DNA from: an uncultured Piscirickettsiaceae bacterium
GTDB lineage: Bacteria > Pseudomonadota > Gammaproteobacteria > Methylococcales > Cycloclasticaceae
Direction of reading: 5' to 3'
DNA length: 64,000 nt
Assembly: GCA_913061075.1 (NCBI GenBank)
Contig: CAJXSK010000007.1
Coordinates: 1 to 64,000 of the forward strand
Program-made: the position numbers and the translations under genes
Notes under the pieces: model-generated
Told to the model about the DNA's origin: nothing
What the model saw: only the letters and a program-made list of their open reading frames with translations
Database searches by the model: none
Shown here: one piece after another, positions 9,996 to 19,600 of the stretch
Numbering within the stretch: position 1 is the stretch's first letter
Layout: each line of letters begins with the position of its first letter

Positions 9996-11840
9996 ATGTC
10001 AACAGTCATTTCTGAAGTAATAAATAAAAATAATAAACAAACAGACACGTGTGACTTACTCTTAAACTACCTAGAACAACTTGGTGTTGAATATGTATTT
10101 GGGATACCTGGTGGCGCAATAGAACCACTTTACAACGCACTGGCAAGAAGTGAAAAACGTGGTGGCATAAGAGCCATTACAGCCAGGCACGAAACCGGAG
10201 CTGTTTTTATGGCCGATGCTTATGCCCGTAATACAGGAAAACTAGGCGTTTGCTGTGCGACTACTGGTCCTGGAGCAACCAACATGATTACGGGGATTGC
10301 ATCGTCGTATGAGAGCAATACCCCCCTACTTATCATCACACCTCAAACTAACCAAGTAAAAGAAGGGAAAAAAGCATTACAAGATTCAAGCGATACAGGT
10401 GTAAATATCCCTGGAATGCTTAAATTTTGCACACGCTATAATAGTGTCGTTTCTCATATTGAGCAATTCGAGCCAAAACTCATATCAGCTATATTAACTG
10501 CATTTAACACCCCACAAGGTCCTGCCCATTTAAGCATCCCGACTAACATTTTAAAAAGCACACTACCAATACCCTTTAAAAAAACAAACTTTGACAATAT
10601 AAATAAACGTCGTCACTTAATCGATAAATATGCAATTAAAAATTTAATTGAAGAAGTTTCTGAATCCAAAAAAATAGTTTTTGTTATTGGTCCAGGAGCA
10701 AAGAATTCAACGTCTTCTATATTAAGGGCAATCAACCAACTTAACGCGTTTTTCGTCACTACCCCAGATGCCAAAGGTTTTATAAACCCCTACCACCCTC
10801 AATATCGGGGAGTTATTGGTTTTGCTGGACACTCTAGTGCTGCAAAAATTCTTTGTGATGAGTCCGTAGACTCTGTAATCGCAATAGGTACAACAATGGG
10901 TGAATTCTCTAGTAACGCTTGGGATGAGAAAGCTTTACTTAATTCTAGACTAATTCATATTGATGATAATTACGAGAACCTTGCTAGAACCATGGTTGCT
11001 AAACTCCATGTTCAAGGGGATATAGAAACCATTATGGAAGAGTTTATAAAAGGCCTTACCACATCTTCCACAGACCGCATTGAAGCTCAATACAGCCAAT
11101 TTAAATCCATTATCGATAAAAGAGATTTGTTTTCTCAAAAACAACATCATAGTAAACAACTTTTGCATTATAAGCTTGATGACTGCGATAAAGTTAATGA
11201 CACTAGCCTTCCTATCAAACCTCAGTGGTTAATGAATCAGTTAACCAAATCATTCCCATCCAATTCACGTTATTTAGCCGACAATGGCAACAACGCAGCT
11301 TGGGCAATCCATTACTTAAACCCATTTGACCGGCGGCTTGGAAGCAGAAGAACTTCAAATCGTGATAATACTTGTCGCCGTAATATCGGCGCAGGAGCTT
11401 TCCAAGTTTGTGCCGAGTTTTGCTCTATGGGCTGGTCATTAGGCACGGCCATAGGAACAGCGCTAGCCCACCCTTCAGACCCAATAATTTGTATTGTTGG
11501 GGACGGCAGCTTTTTAATGTCTGGACTCGAAATTACCGTTGCTAAACAAGAAAACTTAAACGTCATATTCATAATAATGAACGATCAACACCTAGGGATG
11601 GTTAAGCATGGCCAACAGTTAAATCATGCTGCTGATATTGCAAATGAACTCCCCAACATTAGTTATGCACTGATGGCTGCTTCAATGGGTATTATGAGCC
11701 ACACTATTGAACACCCTGATGACTTTAAAAAACTTAATTTCAATACTATCTGCAATCGAAATGGGCCAACTTTACTTGATGTAAGAATAGATCCAAACGA
11801 AGTACCCCCTATTGCTACCCGAATTACGGGCATGAATTAA
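9996..11840 (+). CDS. Acetolactate-synthase-like ThDP-dependent enzyme, substrate unknown
   Basis: The 614-residue protein has the three-domain layout of acetolactate synthase / pyruvate oxidase family enzymes. The N-terminal PYR domain has the catalytic glutamate in TARHETGAVFMADAYAR (about E66) and TTGPGATN. A central domain follows, then a C-terminal PP domain with the ThDP/Mg motif starting VGDGSFLMSGLE (about 502) and ending IIMND. NDQHLGMVKHGQQ resembles acetolactate synthase. An unusual basic, Cys-containing insertion (RRLGSRRTSNRDNTCRRNIG) precedes the PP domain. Known relatives decarboxylate or ligate 2-oxo acids; the substrate cannot be read here. No ilvN-like small subunit is adjacent, which argues against branched-chain synthesis. 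The next gene starts immediately after its stop codon. Confidence 0.85.
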   Translation: MSTVISEVINKNNKQTDTCDLLLNYLEQLGVEYVFGIPGGAIEPLYNALARSEKRGGIRAITARHETGAVFMADAYARNTGKLGVCCATTGPGATNMITGIASSYESNTPLLIITPQTNQVKEGKKALQDSSDTGVNIPGMLKFCTRYNSVVSHIEQFEPKLISAILTAFNTPQGPAHLSIPTNILKSTLPIPFKKTNFDNINKRRHLIDKYAIKNLIEEVSESKKIVFVIGPGAKNSTSSILRAINQLNAFFVTTPDAKGFINPYHPQYRGVIGFAGHSSAAKILCDESVDSVIAIGTTMGEFSSNAWDEKALLNSRLIHIDDNYENLARTMVAKLHVQGDIETIMEEFIKGLTTSSTDRIEAQYSQFKSIIDKRDLFSQKQHHSKQLLHYKLDDCDKVNDTSLPIKPQWLMNQLTKSFPSNSRYLADNGNNAAWAIHYLNPFDRRLGSRRTSNRDNTCRRNIGAGAFQVCAEFCSMGWSLGTAIGTALAHPSDPIICIVGDGSFLMSGLEITVAKQENLNVIFIIMNDQHLGMVKHGQQLNHAADIANELPNISYALMAASMGIMSHTIEHPDDFKKLNFNTICNRNGPTLLDVRIDPNEVPPIATRITGMN

Positions 11841-12674
11841 ATGTCTGAAGAAAAAGAAAACATTACAACCAGCATCTGGCGTGAAGTGGCTGAGGAAGAC
11901 AACCCCTTTGTTGCCGAAAAAAGTTACTGCTCGGGTTATGACGTTTACGGGGACTTATTAGGCAACGTTACGTGGGCAGAATACATTTACCTACTGTTTA
12001 AACTGGAAAAACCTAAGCCATGGCAGTCCAAATTACTTGAAAACATCGCTGTCGCTATTGCAAACCCAGGACCACGCGACCTAAGTGTTCGAGGTGCAAT
12101 GAATGGTGGCGTTGGTGGTTCAACGGCTGCCTCGTGCTTAATGGCAGCATTAGCACCTGGCGCAGGTAAAAATGGTGGTGCCCGTGAGGTTTATCAAGTC
12201 ATGCGTTTATGGCAACAATGCCAATACGATTTATCACTTTGGCAACAAAAATTAACTGACTACGAAGACGAACAAACTGTAGAGGTGTGGCCTGCAAGCG
12301 AGCACTCACCCGGTTTTGATCCCTATGGTGCAAGTTGCTCTACGCCTGTCATTCAAACATTAAACCATTTAACGAGCATTTATTCTGAAGGCGCATTGGC
12401 ATACCTAGCTGCTAACCGCAACCAATTTGAACAATTTGCGGATTGCCCATTAGGGATGACTGGTGTTATTGCTGCTGCATTTACTGACTTAGACTTAAGC
12501 GACGAACAAGCCGAAATGTTGTTTTTATTGTTACGCTTACCGGGTGCCGCAGTGCATTCACTAGAACAGAAAAAACTAGGGTGGCGTAAATACCCTTTCT
12601 TTGGCGATGGATTAACGCTTACCAACGACCCAGGCCCAACACCTCTCAAATCCACTTTTCAGAAAACACTATGA
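11841..12674 (+). CDS. Citrate synthase / citryl-CoA lyase superfamily protein, first copy, atypical active site
   Basis: The 277-residue protein has the size of a stand-alone citryl-CoA lyase (about 260), not full citrate synthase (about 430). Family-like segments are LSVRGAMNGGVGGSTAASCL, APGAGKNGGAREV and a C-terminal LPGAAVHSLEQ that resembles the Gly-Leu-x-x-His-x-x-Glu-Gln end of citryl-CoA lyases. By eye, the HGGA histidine is replaced (KNGGA, about residue 110). The PGFGH motif reads SPGFDPYG (about 156-163), so two usual catalytic histidines are missing. It begins directly at the stop of the ThDP gene and overlaps the next gene by four bases. It may act as a heteromer with its neighbour or have another reaction. 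Confidence 0.72.
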   Translation: MSEEKENITTSIWREVAEEDNPFVAEKSYCSGYDVYGDLLGNVTWAEYIYLLFKLEKPKPWQSKLLENIAVAIANPGPRDLSVRGAMNGGVGGSTAASCLMAALAPGAGKNGGAREVYQVMRLWQQCQYDLSLWQQKLTDYEDEQTVEVWPASEHSPGFDPYGASCSTPVIQTLNHLTSIYSEGALAYLAANRNQFEQFADCPLGMTGVIAAAFTDLDLSDEQAEMLFLLLRLPGAAVHSLEQKKLGWRKYPFFGDGLTLTNDPGPTPLKSTFQKTL

Positions 12675-13471
12675 TAGGGCCAGATACATTAAAAAAAGCC
12701 GAAGATAATTGGCAAACCGAAATGGGGGCTTGGTTTGCAGGTGAACGGGTTGTTTTGCGTGGCAAAGATTTATTTACTGAGCTAAACGAACTTTCTTGGT
12801 TCAAATATCTTATGTTTGGAATTACTGGGAAAGTTTATTCCGACAAGCAAATGGCATTAATTGAAGCCATTTGGACATTAACTGTCAGTTACCCTGAGCC
12901 TAGACTCTGGAATAATAGAATTGCTGCTCTAACTGGCACTGCAAACTCAACCGGTATACTTGGAACATCTGCCGCCATAGCCGCTACTGAAGCCAGTATA
13001 TTTGGCAATCAAATTAATATCATAGCAATAGATTTTATAAAACGTGCTGCTTTATTGGATGGGTCTGACGGCAGCTTAGAAGACCTAGTTAAAAAGGAAA
13101 TGAAAAAGAACCGTATAATTCCAGGCTATGGGCGACCAATTGTTCAAAATGATGAACGTATTCAACCTTTAATTGATAAAGCACAAACGCTAAACCTTAC
13201 CGATGGTTTGCATTTTAAAGCGGCAAAAAATGTTGAAAAAACATTACTAAATAGCCGCTACCGTATGGTCATGAATGCAAGCGGCTTAGCGGCTGCATTA
13301 ATGGCTGATATTGGCATTAGCAATAGAGAATACTATTACTACACAATATTAGCTTTTTCGGCAGGCATTATTCCTTGTCATATTGATGCCGCCAATAAAA
13401 AGGAGGGTACTTTTTTTCCTTTACGCTGTAACCGATTAAATTATACGGGGCACGAAACAAGACACTGGTAA
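12671..13471 (+). CDS. Citrate synthase / citryl-CoA lyase superfamily protein, second copy, atypical active site
   Basis: The 266-residue protein shows the same fold family: an N-terminal VVLRGKDLFTELNELSWFKY segment, an Ala-rich GTSAAIAATEAS helix and IIPGYGRPIVQNDERIQPL (about 149-167), which aligns with PGFGH-x-x-x-DPR of citrate synthases. The histidine of that motif is arginine here and no HGGA motif is visible. The C terminus has SAGIIPCHIDAANKKEG. It overlaps the preceding paralogue by an ATGA, so equal synthesis and a hetero-oligomer are likely. Its true reaction is unknown. Confidence 0.68.
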   Translation: MIGPDTLKKAEDNWQTEMGAWFAGERVVLRGKDLFTELNELSWFKYLMFGITGKVYSDKQMALIEAIWTLTVSYPEPRLWNNRIAALTGTANSTGILGTSAAIAATEASIFGNQINIIAIDFIKRAALLDGSDGSLEDLVKKEMKKNRIIPGYGRPIVQNDERIQPLIDKAQTLNLTDGLHFKAAKNVEKTLLNSRYRMVMNASGLAAALMADIGISNREYYYYTILAFSAGIIPCHIDAANKKEGTFFPLRCNRLNYTGHETRHW

Positions 13472-13529
13472 TTTTAAAAATCACAACTAAGCTTATAAAA
13501 CGATAATAAAAAAATTTGTAGGGTTTAGT

Positions 13530-15611
13530 ATGAATAATATAGTGACTTGGTTATTTTTCTTTTGTGTACTTTCTTTAAATAGCTCGGCTTTTGCTTTCGA
13601 CGATGAAGACGCCCTAATTGAAGCCTATGGCGACGAGGAGTTTTTATACCTTGCCACCGGGCGCAAACAAACCGTTTCTCAAGCACCTGCAGTGGCCAGC
13701 ATTGTCTCAGCCAAAGCTATTCGGGAAATGGGCGCACGAGATATTGATGAAATCCTAGAAACCATTCCCGGCTTACACGTATCTTATGCCGCAGGTGGTT
13801 ATAGCCCTATATATCAAATCAGAGGAATATCATCTGACTTTAACCCGCAAGTACTCATGTTAATCAACGGATTACCAATTACGAATATCTTTGCTGGTAA
13901 CCGTTCTCAAGCCTGGGCTGGTATGCCAGTAGAAAACATCTCGAGAATTGAAGTTATTCGTGGCCCTGGATCAGCTCTGTATGGTGCAGATGCGTTTGCT
14001 GGGACAATTAACATCATCACTAAAAACCATACTGAAATCAACGGCATAGAGGTAGGCGCTTCGGCTGGCAGCTTTGATGAATATAGAGGTTGGTTACAAT
14101 ACAGTGGTGCATTAGCTGGCTGGAATACTGTGTTTTCAGGTCAAGTACTCGATACACACGGCCAACATGAAAAAGTAGATGCCGACTTTCAATCTTTGTT
14201 AGATGCTAATCCTTTATTAGCAACAAGCGCATCATTAGCGCCCAATGGTGTAAGTTTGGGTCGCCAATCATTAGATACCCGCATTGATATTTCAAAAGAT
14301 GAATGGCAGATTCGCCTAGGTTATCAAGGTAGACGAAATGTTGAAGTTGGTGCTGGTCTTTTTAGCACATTAGACAATGAAGGTGAAGCTGATGCTGATC
14401 GATACAATGCTGATATTACATACTTAACTAAAAACCTGATTGAAGATTGGGAGCTAAAAGCCCAATACAGTTTTTTTAATACTATCACCAAATCTGACCT
14501 AGTATTATTGCCCCCTGGCACTAATACGGGCGCTGGCATTTTCCCTAACGGTGTTATTGCTGAACCTGATGTGTACGAGCGCCATAATCGCATTGACCTC
14601 TCAGCATTTTATACTGGCATAAACAAACATGATATTCGTATTGGCGCAGGCTTCCATCACCAAGATCAATACAAAATTGAAGAAAAGAAAAATTTCATTA
14701 CCGCACTAACACCTTTTGGTGCTGTATTGGTGCCATTAGGAAGTGTTGTAGACGTAACTAACACCACACCGTTTAACCAAGAAGAAACCCGTAAAATTTA
14801 TTATGCTTTTGTGCAAGACGCATGGGACTTTGCACCCGATTGGACATTGACTGCTGGTTTACGATATGACGATTATTCAGATTTTGGCAGTACCGTTAAT
14901 CCCCGGTTAGCATTGGTTTGGCAAACAAGTTATCGCTTAACCAGTAAATTATTGTATGGCCGATCATTCAGAGCGCCCTCCTTCGCTGAACAATTTAATA
15001 TTAATAACCCTGTTGCGGTTGGTAACCCAAATTTAGACCCCGAGATTATCGATACCTACGAAATTGCTTTCGACTACAAAGCATCTGAAGATTTACGTTT
15101 AGGATTTAATGCTTTTTATTATGAAATGCAGGATATTATCCGCTTTAACCCCACCACTGCTAATAATACAGGCGAGCAAACAGGCCACGGTGTTGAGCTT
15201 GAAGTCAAATGGAAAGCAACTAAGCACTTATCAATCAACGGCAATTACGCTTATCAATCGTCTGAAGACGAAGCGACTAACAGTGACGCGGCTGATGCGC
15301 CTCAACAACAGCTCTACATTCGTGCCAATTACGCTCTAACACCTGTTTGGTCCATCAATTCACAATTAAACCATGTGATGGATAGACAGAGAGCCGCAGG
15401 CGACCTCCGCTCTGATATTGACGATTATAGTATTGTGGATATTACGTTACGCGCTAGAGAGATAGCACCAAATATTGAGCTGGCCGTATCGGCTCGTAAT
15501 GTGTTTGACGAAGATGCGTTTGAACCGTCACTAGCACCCGGTTTAATCCCTAATGACTTACCATTGGCTGGTAGAGGGTTTTTTGTTGAATTAAGAACAT
15601 CTTTTAACTAG
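13530..15611 (+). CDS. TonB-dependent outer membrane receptor
   Basis: The 693-residue protein has a signal peptide (MNNIVTWLFFFCVLSLNSS, then AFA) and a TonB-box/plug region. Plug signatures are IREMGARDIDEILETIPG, IRGISSDFNPQVLMLINGLP and RIEVIRGPGSALYGADAFAG, followed by a 22-strand-type barrel with NPNLDPEIIDTYEIAFDYK. The chain ends in VELRTSFN. It imports an unknown ligand; vitamin, siderophore or other organic molecules are possible. It follows the CS-like genes after 58 bases without a terminator, so it may share their transcript, and a periplasmic binding protein follows. Confidence 0.93.
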   Translation: MNNIVTWLFFFCVLSLNSSAFAFDDEDALIEAYGDEEFLYLATGRKQTVSQAPAVASIVSAKAIREMGARDIDEILETIPGLHVSYAAGGYSPIYQIRGISSDFNPQVLMLINGLPITNIFAGNRSQAWAGMPVENISRIEVIRGPGSALYGADAFAGTINIITKNHTEINGIEVGASAGSFDEYRGWLQYSGALAGWNTVFSGQVLDTHGQHEKVDADFQSLLDANPLLATSASLAPNGVSLGRQSLDTRIDISKDEWQIRLGYQGRRNVEVGAGLFSTLDNEGEADADRYNADITYLTKNLIEDWELKAQYSFFNTITKSDLVLLPPGTNTGAGIFPNGVIAEPDVYERHNRIDLSAFYTGINKHDIRIGAGFHHQDQYKIEEKKNFITALTPFGAVLVPLGSVVDVTNTTPFNQEETRKIYYAFVQDAWDFAPDWTLTAGLRYDDYSDFGSTVNPRLALVWQTSYRLTSKLLYGRSFRAPSFAEQFNINNPVAVGNPNLDPEIIDTYEIAFDYKASEDLRLGFNAFYYEMQDIIRFNPTTANNTGEQTGHGVELEVKWKATKHLSINGNYAYQSSEDEATNSDAADAPQQQLYIRANYALTPVWSINSQLNHVMDRQRAAGDLRSDIDDYSIVDITLRAREIAPNIELAVSARNVFDEDAFEPSLAPGLIPNDLPLAGRGFFVELRTSFN

Positions 15612-15666
15612 GCACAAGCCCCTCATGTTAATCCAACATATCTATCACGGAAGATAAGTCAGTTAT

Positions 15667-16620
15667 ATGCAAAAAAGAAAGCCTGTACATAAAACGTTAT
15701 TAATTATTCTCATAGCATTTTCTGCTTTAGCAGGTGATGTTCTGTCTGCGAAAGCTAACTATCATATTGCGGTTATTTACCCTGATGTTAGAAAGCCGTT
15801 TAATACTTTTTTTGAAAACATCACAGAAGGCATGAAGCTTCGTCAAGAAAGCAACATCACTATTTGGCCTGTACCTAAAACCGAAAGCCCCGAAGCGATG
15901 TCTACCTGGTTACAAAACACTAAACCAGATGCTGTGATTTTATTAGGCACTGAATTTAAACAATTTAATAAGCAATTAAAGGGTCCATTTAAACTCATCT
16001 ATGGGGCTTCATTCTTTTCTAGAAATCATTTTGAACAAGGTAAAGCAGGGATTTCGATTACCCCTGAGCCAAGTATTTTATTCAAACGATTAAAGAAAAT
16101 GGCCCCCCAAGTTACTGAAATAAATGTCGTTTATCATGAATTAACAAACGGCTGGTTGATAGACAGTGCGCAAGTAGTGGCTAAAGAATTAAATTTAAAA
16201 CTAAACAAACACCCTGTCGAAAACATTAAACAAGCGGCCTTAACCTACAAACAGATTATAGAAAACTCATCCTCTCCTACAAAAGCACTATGGCTACTAC
16301 AGCATGACCCTACGTTGGATGAAAAGTCACTTTTGCCTAGAATATTAGCGGATGCATGGGAACATGAAACCATTGTTTTTTCTAGTAACCCTAGACATGT
16401 CAAACGAGGCGCATTGTTTTCATCATTACCCGATAACAAACAACTGGGAAAAGATTTAGTACAAAAAGCCATTGATATATTACATGGGAAAAATAACAAC
16501 CTTGAACCGATGCGCTCAACTCTAATGGTTGCGAATAAAAGAACGGCCAAACATTTATCATTATCTGCAGACTATTTCAGTGAAGACGATTTTACTGTCA
16601 TTTACCCAAGGGAGAAATAG
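15667..16620 (+). CDS. ABC_sub_bind family periplasmic binding protein, orphan
   Basis: The 317-residue protein has a signal peptide (about residues 1-28, hydrophobic LLIILIAFSALAGDVLSA). The fold resembles the ABC_sub_bind (PF04392) group: NYHIAVIYPDVRKPFNTFFE, TKPDAVILLGTEFK, and ISITPEPSILFKRLKKMAPQ, which mirrors the P-x-x-x-x-x-x-L-K-x-x-x-P segment of the family. No permease or ATPase gene lies near. Its stop is three bases before the start of the membrane sensor kinase, so it probably presents a ligand to that kinase or to the TonB receptor pathway instead of feeding an ABC importer. Confidence 0.78.
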   Translation: MQKRKPVHKTLLIILIAFSALAGDVLSAKANYHIAVIYPDVRKPFNTFFENITEGMKLRQESNITIWPVPKTESPEAMSTWLQNTKPDAVILLGTEFKQFNKQLKGPFKLIYGASFFSRNHFEQGKAGISITPEPSILFKRLKKMAPQVTEINVVYHELTNGWLIDSAQVVAKELNLKLNKHPVENIKQAALTYKQIIENSSSPTKALWLLQHDPTLDEKSLLPRILADAWEHETIVFSSNPRHVKRGALFSSLPDNKQLGKDLVQKAIDILHGKNNNLEPMRSTLMVANKRTAKHLSLSADYFSEDDFTVIYPREK

Positions 16621-16623
16621 AGT

Positions 16624-19600
16624 ATGAATAACTCTCCTTTACATACATTTACCCATTCTACATTTAGGCGACTATTAGCATCTACCTACGTTGTAGGGAC
16701 CATTTTATTAATTATTATAGCCACGTTAGTAACGTCAAATTTATCCAGCCAATCGGTACAAGAAAGTTTAAATAAAACGGGCATCCAACTGGTTGGATCT
16801 TTTGCAGAAAACAGTCGTTTAGCACTGTTATATCAAAGTGAGGACGAAGCAAAACTCATTGTTGATTCGATGCTGGCCTTCCCGGATATATTACAAGCGG
16901 GTGTTTATGATGATAAAGGTAAACCCATTTATCTCAGTCATGAAGGCATTAAACGTTTGGCAATTTCCACGAAAGGTGAAAAGGAAAAGCTACTAGATAT
17001 CGAAACAGATAGCGAATGGATTTATAGCTCGCCTGTATTCACAACCTATGATAATGAAGACGAACCCTACTTTGACGACAGTTTTGAGCCTCAATTATTA
17101 GGTTATGTCCAATTAAAAGTTGGCAAAGGAACACTTGCTCAGCTTAAACAAGATTTCTACATCTATAATTTTCTCGTGATTGGTATATTAGCAATGATTG
17201 TGTTGTGGGTTCTTTTGATTGTAACAAGTAGGGTTACAAAACCTATTCATCACCTCGCTGAAAGTATGCAAACCGCCGCTAGCGAAGGTAAATTTATAGA
17301 AGCAAATAGAGGAACCACTCAAGATATCGTTAGAATGGAACGGGCATTCAACAACTTGATGAAAATTCTTCAAAAACGCCAATCTGAATTACAAGTAACT
17401 CGAGATCTTGCACTAGAGGCCGCCAAAGTAAAGGGTGAATTTGCAGCTAACGTTAGTCATGAATTGCGAACCCCTCTGAATGGCATTTCGGGCATGTTAG
17501 AGCTTTTATCTGAAATGAGTTTATCAGTTCAACAACAGCAATACATTGAAGTTGCTTCATCTAGCGCTGATTCATTATTAGAATTGATTGATGATGTTTT
17601 AGACTTTTCAGTTTACGATCAAAAAGATATTAACTTTAATAATAAATCATTTAATATTCAGAAAATACTTGAAGAATTTACATCTTTATTGAGCCCACAA
17701 GCACATCAAAAAAATATCTCTATCGCTTATTTTATTGATGACGACGTCCCTATTAATATAATAAGTGACAGCGCAAGATTACAACAAATACTCCATAATT
17801 TACTTGGAAATGCCATTAAATTCACGCAGGAAGGTGATGTCAGTATTTCTGTTTCAAAACATGCATCTGACTCAGATGACTTCTCTCTTTTATTTGAAAT
17901 TACTGATACGGGCATTGGCATTCCAATCGAAGCTCAAGAAAAAGTGTTCGAAGCATTCTCTCAAGCTGATAGCACGACAACACGCGAATATGGTGGCACT
18001 GGGCTTGGATTAGCCATCTGTAAACAACTAGTCACATTGTTCGGTGGCGAGATTGGAGTTAACAGTTCTGTTGAAGCGGGGAGTACCTTCTGGTTTACCA
18101 TTCAAACTGAAATTGATGATGAAGCTAACGCATCTTTAATTGCGCTTCAAAACATAGAGCCTGTTAATCAACGTATTTTATATGTTGGCGATAACGACCT
18201 ATGTAAACGCTTTATGGCTAAACATCTTAACAACTTATCATATACAGCTGATTTTGTTAGTAACGGCAACGCAGCCCTACGTAAAGCACGTGAAGAAGTT
18301 GCCAACAAGACACCTTACGATTTTATTATTATCGATGAGTTGCGTATAGGACTAAAACAACAGGCATTAGCAAAAGCAATTAACGCTGATAAAACACTTA
18401 ATGCTTCAAATGTTGTGCTGACTATAAAAAACAGCACCAATAATGCTGAACAGACCACTTTAGAGAATGAGCTCTACTCTCTGACAAAACCTGTTAGAGA
18501 AGGTGACTTGCTCACTCTTCTTACTCAAGATAATCATAAGCTACAAGCACCACAACAGAATGATTTTAATCAAAAACAACCATCTCAGCCAGAATTTGAT
18601 GACGCTCGAATACTTGTTGTAGAAGACAACCGTGCAAACCAACTGGTTGCCAAAGCAATGCTCGAACGTTTCAAATGTCACATTTCTTTAACAAACAATG
18701 GAAAAGAAGCTATTGAAATCGCCTCTCGTTCAACCTTCGATTTGATATTTATGGATTGCCAAATGCCAGAAATGGATGGTTATGAAGCAACGTATCAATT
18801 ACGAAAACTTGAAGAAAAAGGCAACCATACAACAATCGTTGCTATGACTGCTAATAAACAAGAAGGTGACAGAGAAAAATGCTTAGCGGTTGGAATGGAT
18901 GACTTTTTGTCTAAACCTCTTAAACTTGAGAAATTAGCAACCATACTGACTAAATGGCTCAGCAAAAGCACAAATGACATTTCGATTGTAAGCCAAGAAG
19001 AAAGTAATGTCGTAAACAATTCTGTGATTGATGAGGAAATATACACCTACTTGGAAGAAACCCTTGGTGGGGACATACAAACTGTTTTAGAGCTCTTTAT
19101 TGAAGATACGCCTGGGTATTTAACACAATTAGAATATGGTCTTAAAAATACTGATTTAACAGTTTTAAGCTCAGCAGCACATACGCTAAAAAGCAGTGCT
19201 GCTAACTTTGGCGCTACACAATTAAGCAATGCATGCGAAGCAATGGAACGAGCCTGTTCATACAACGATACTGACTCATTACTTTTAGTTTATAAACGAA
19301 TTGATTTTGAGACAGAACAAGTCATCAAAGCCGTTGAATTTAAACTAAACCCAGACAAAAACCTAAAGCGTGATAGTGATCGTAATAGTTCCGTTATGGA
19401 TCCTGATACGAAAAAAATATTAGTTATAGACGATGATCGAACAGCTCGGTTTACATTAAAGAAAACACTAGAAAAACAAGGTTATTTAGTTGATGAAGCG
19501 ATTAGTGGGGACCAGGCGCTTCAATATTGTGAACGAATCCAACCTGACCTCATTATTGTAGACGCGATGATGCCTGGTATAGACGGGTTTGAAACGTGCG

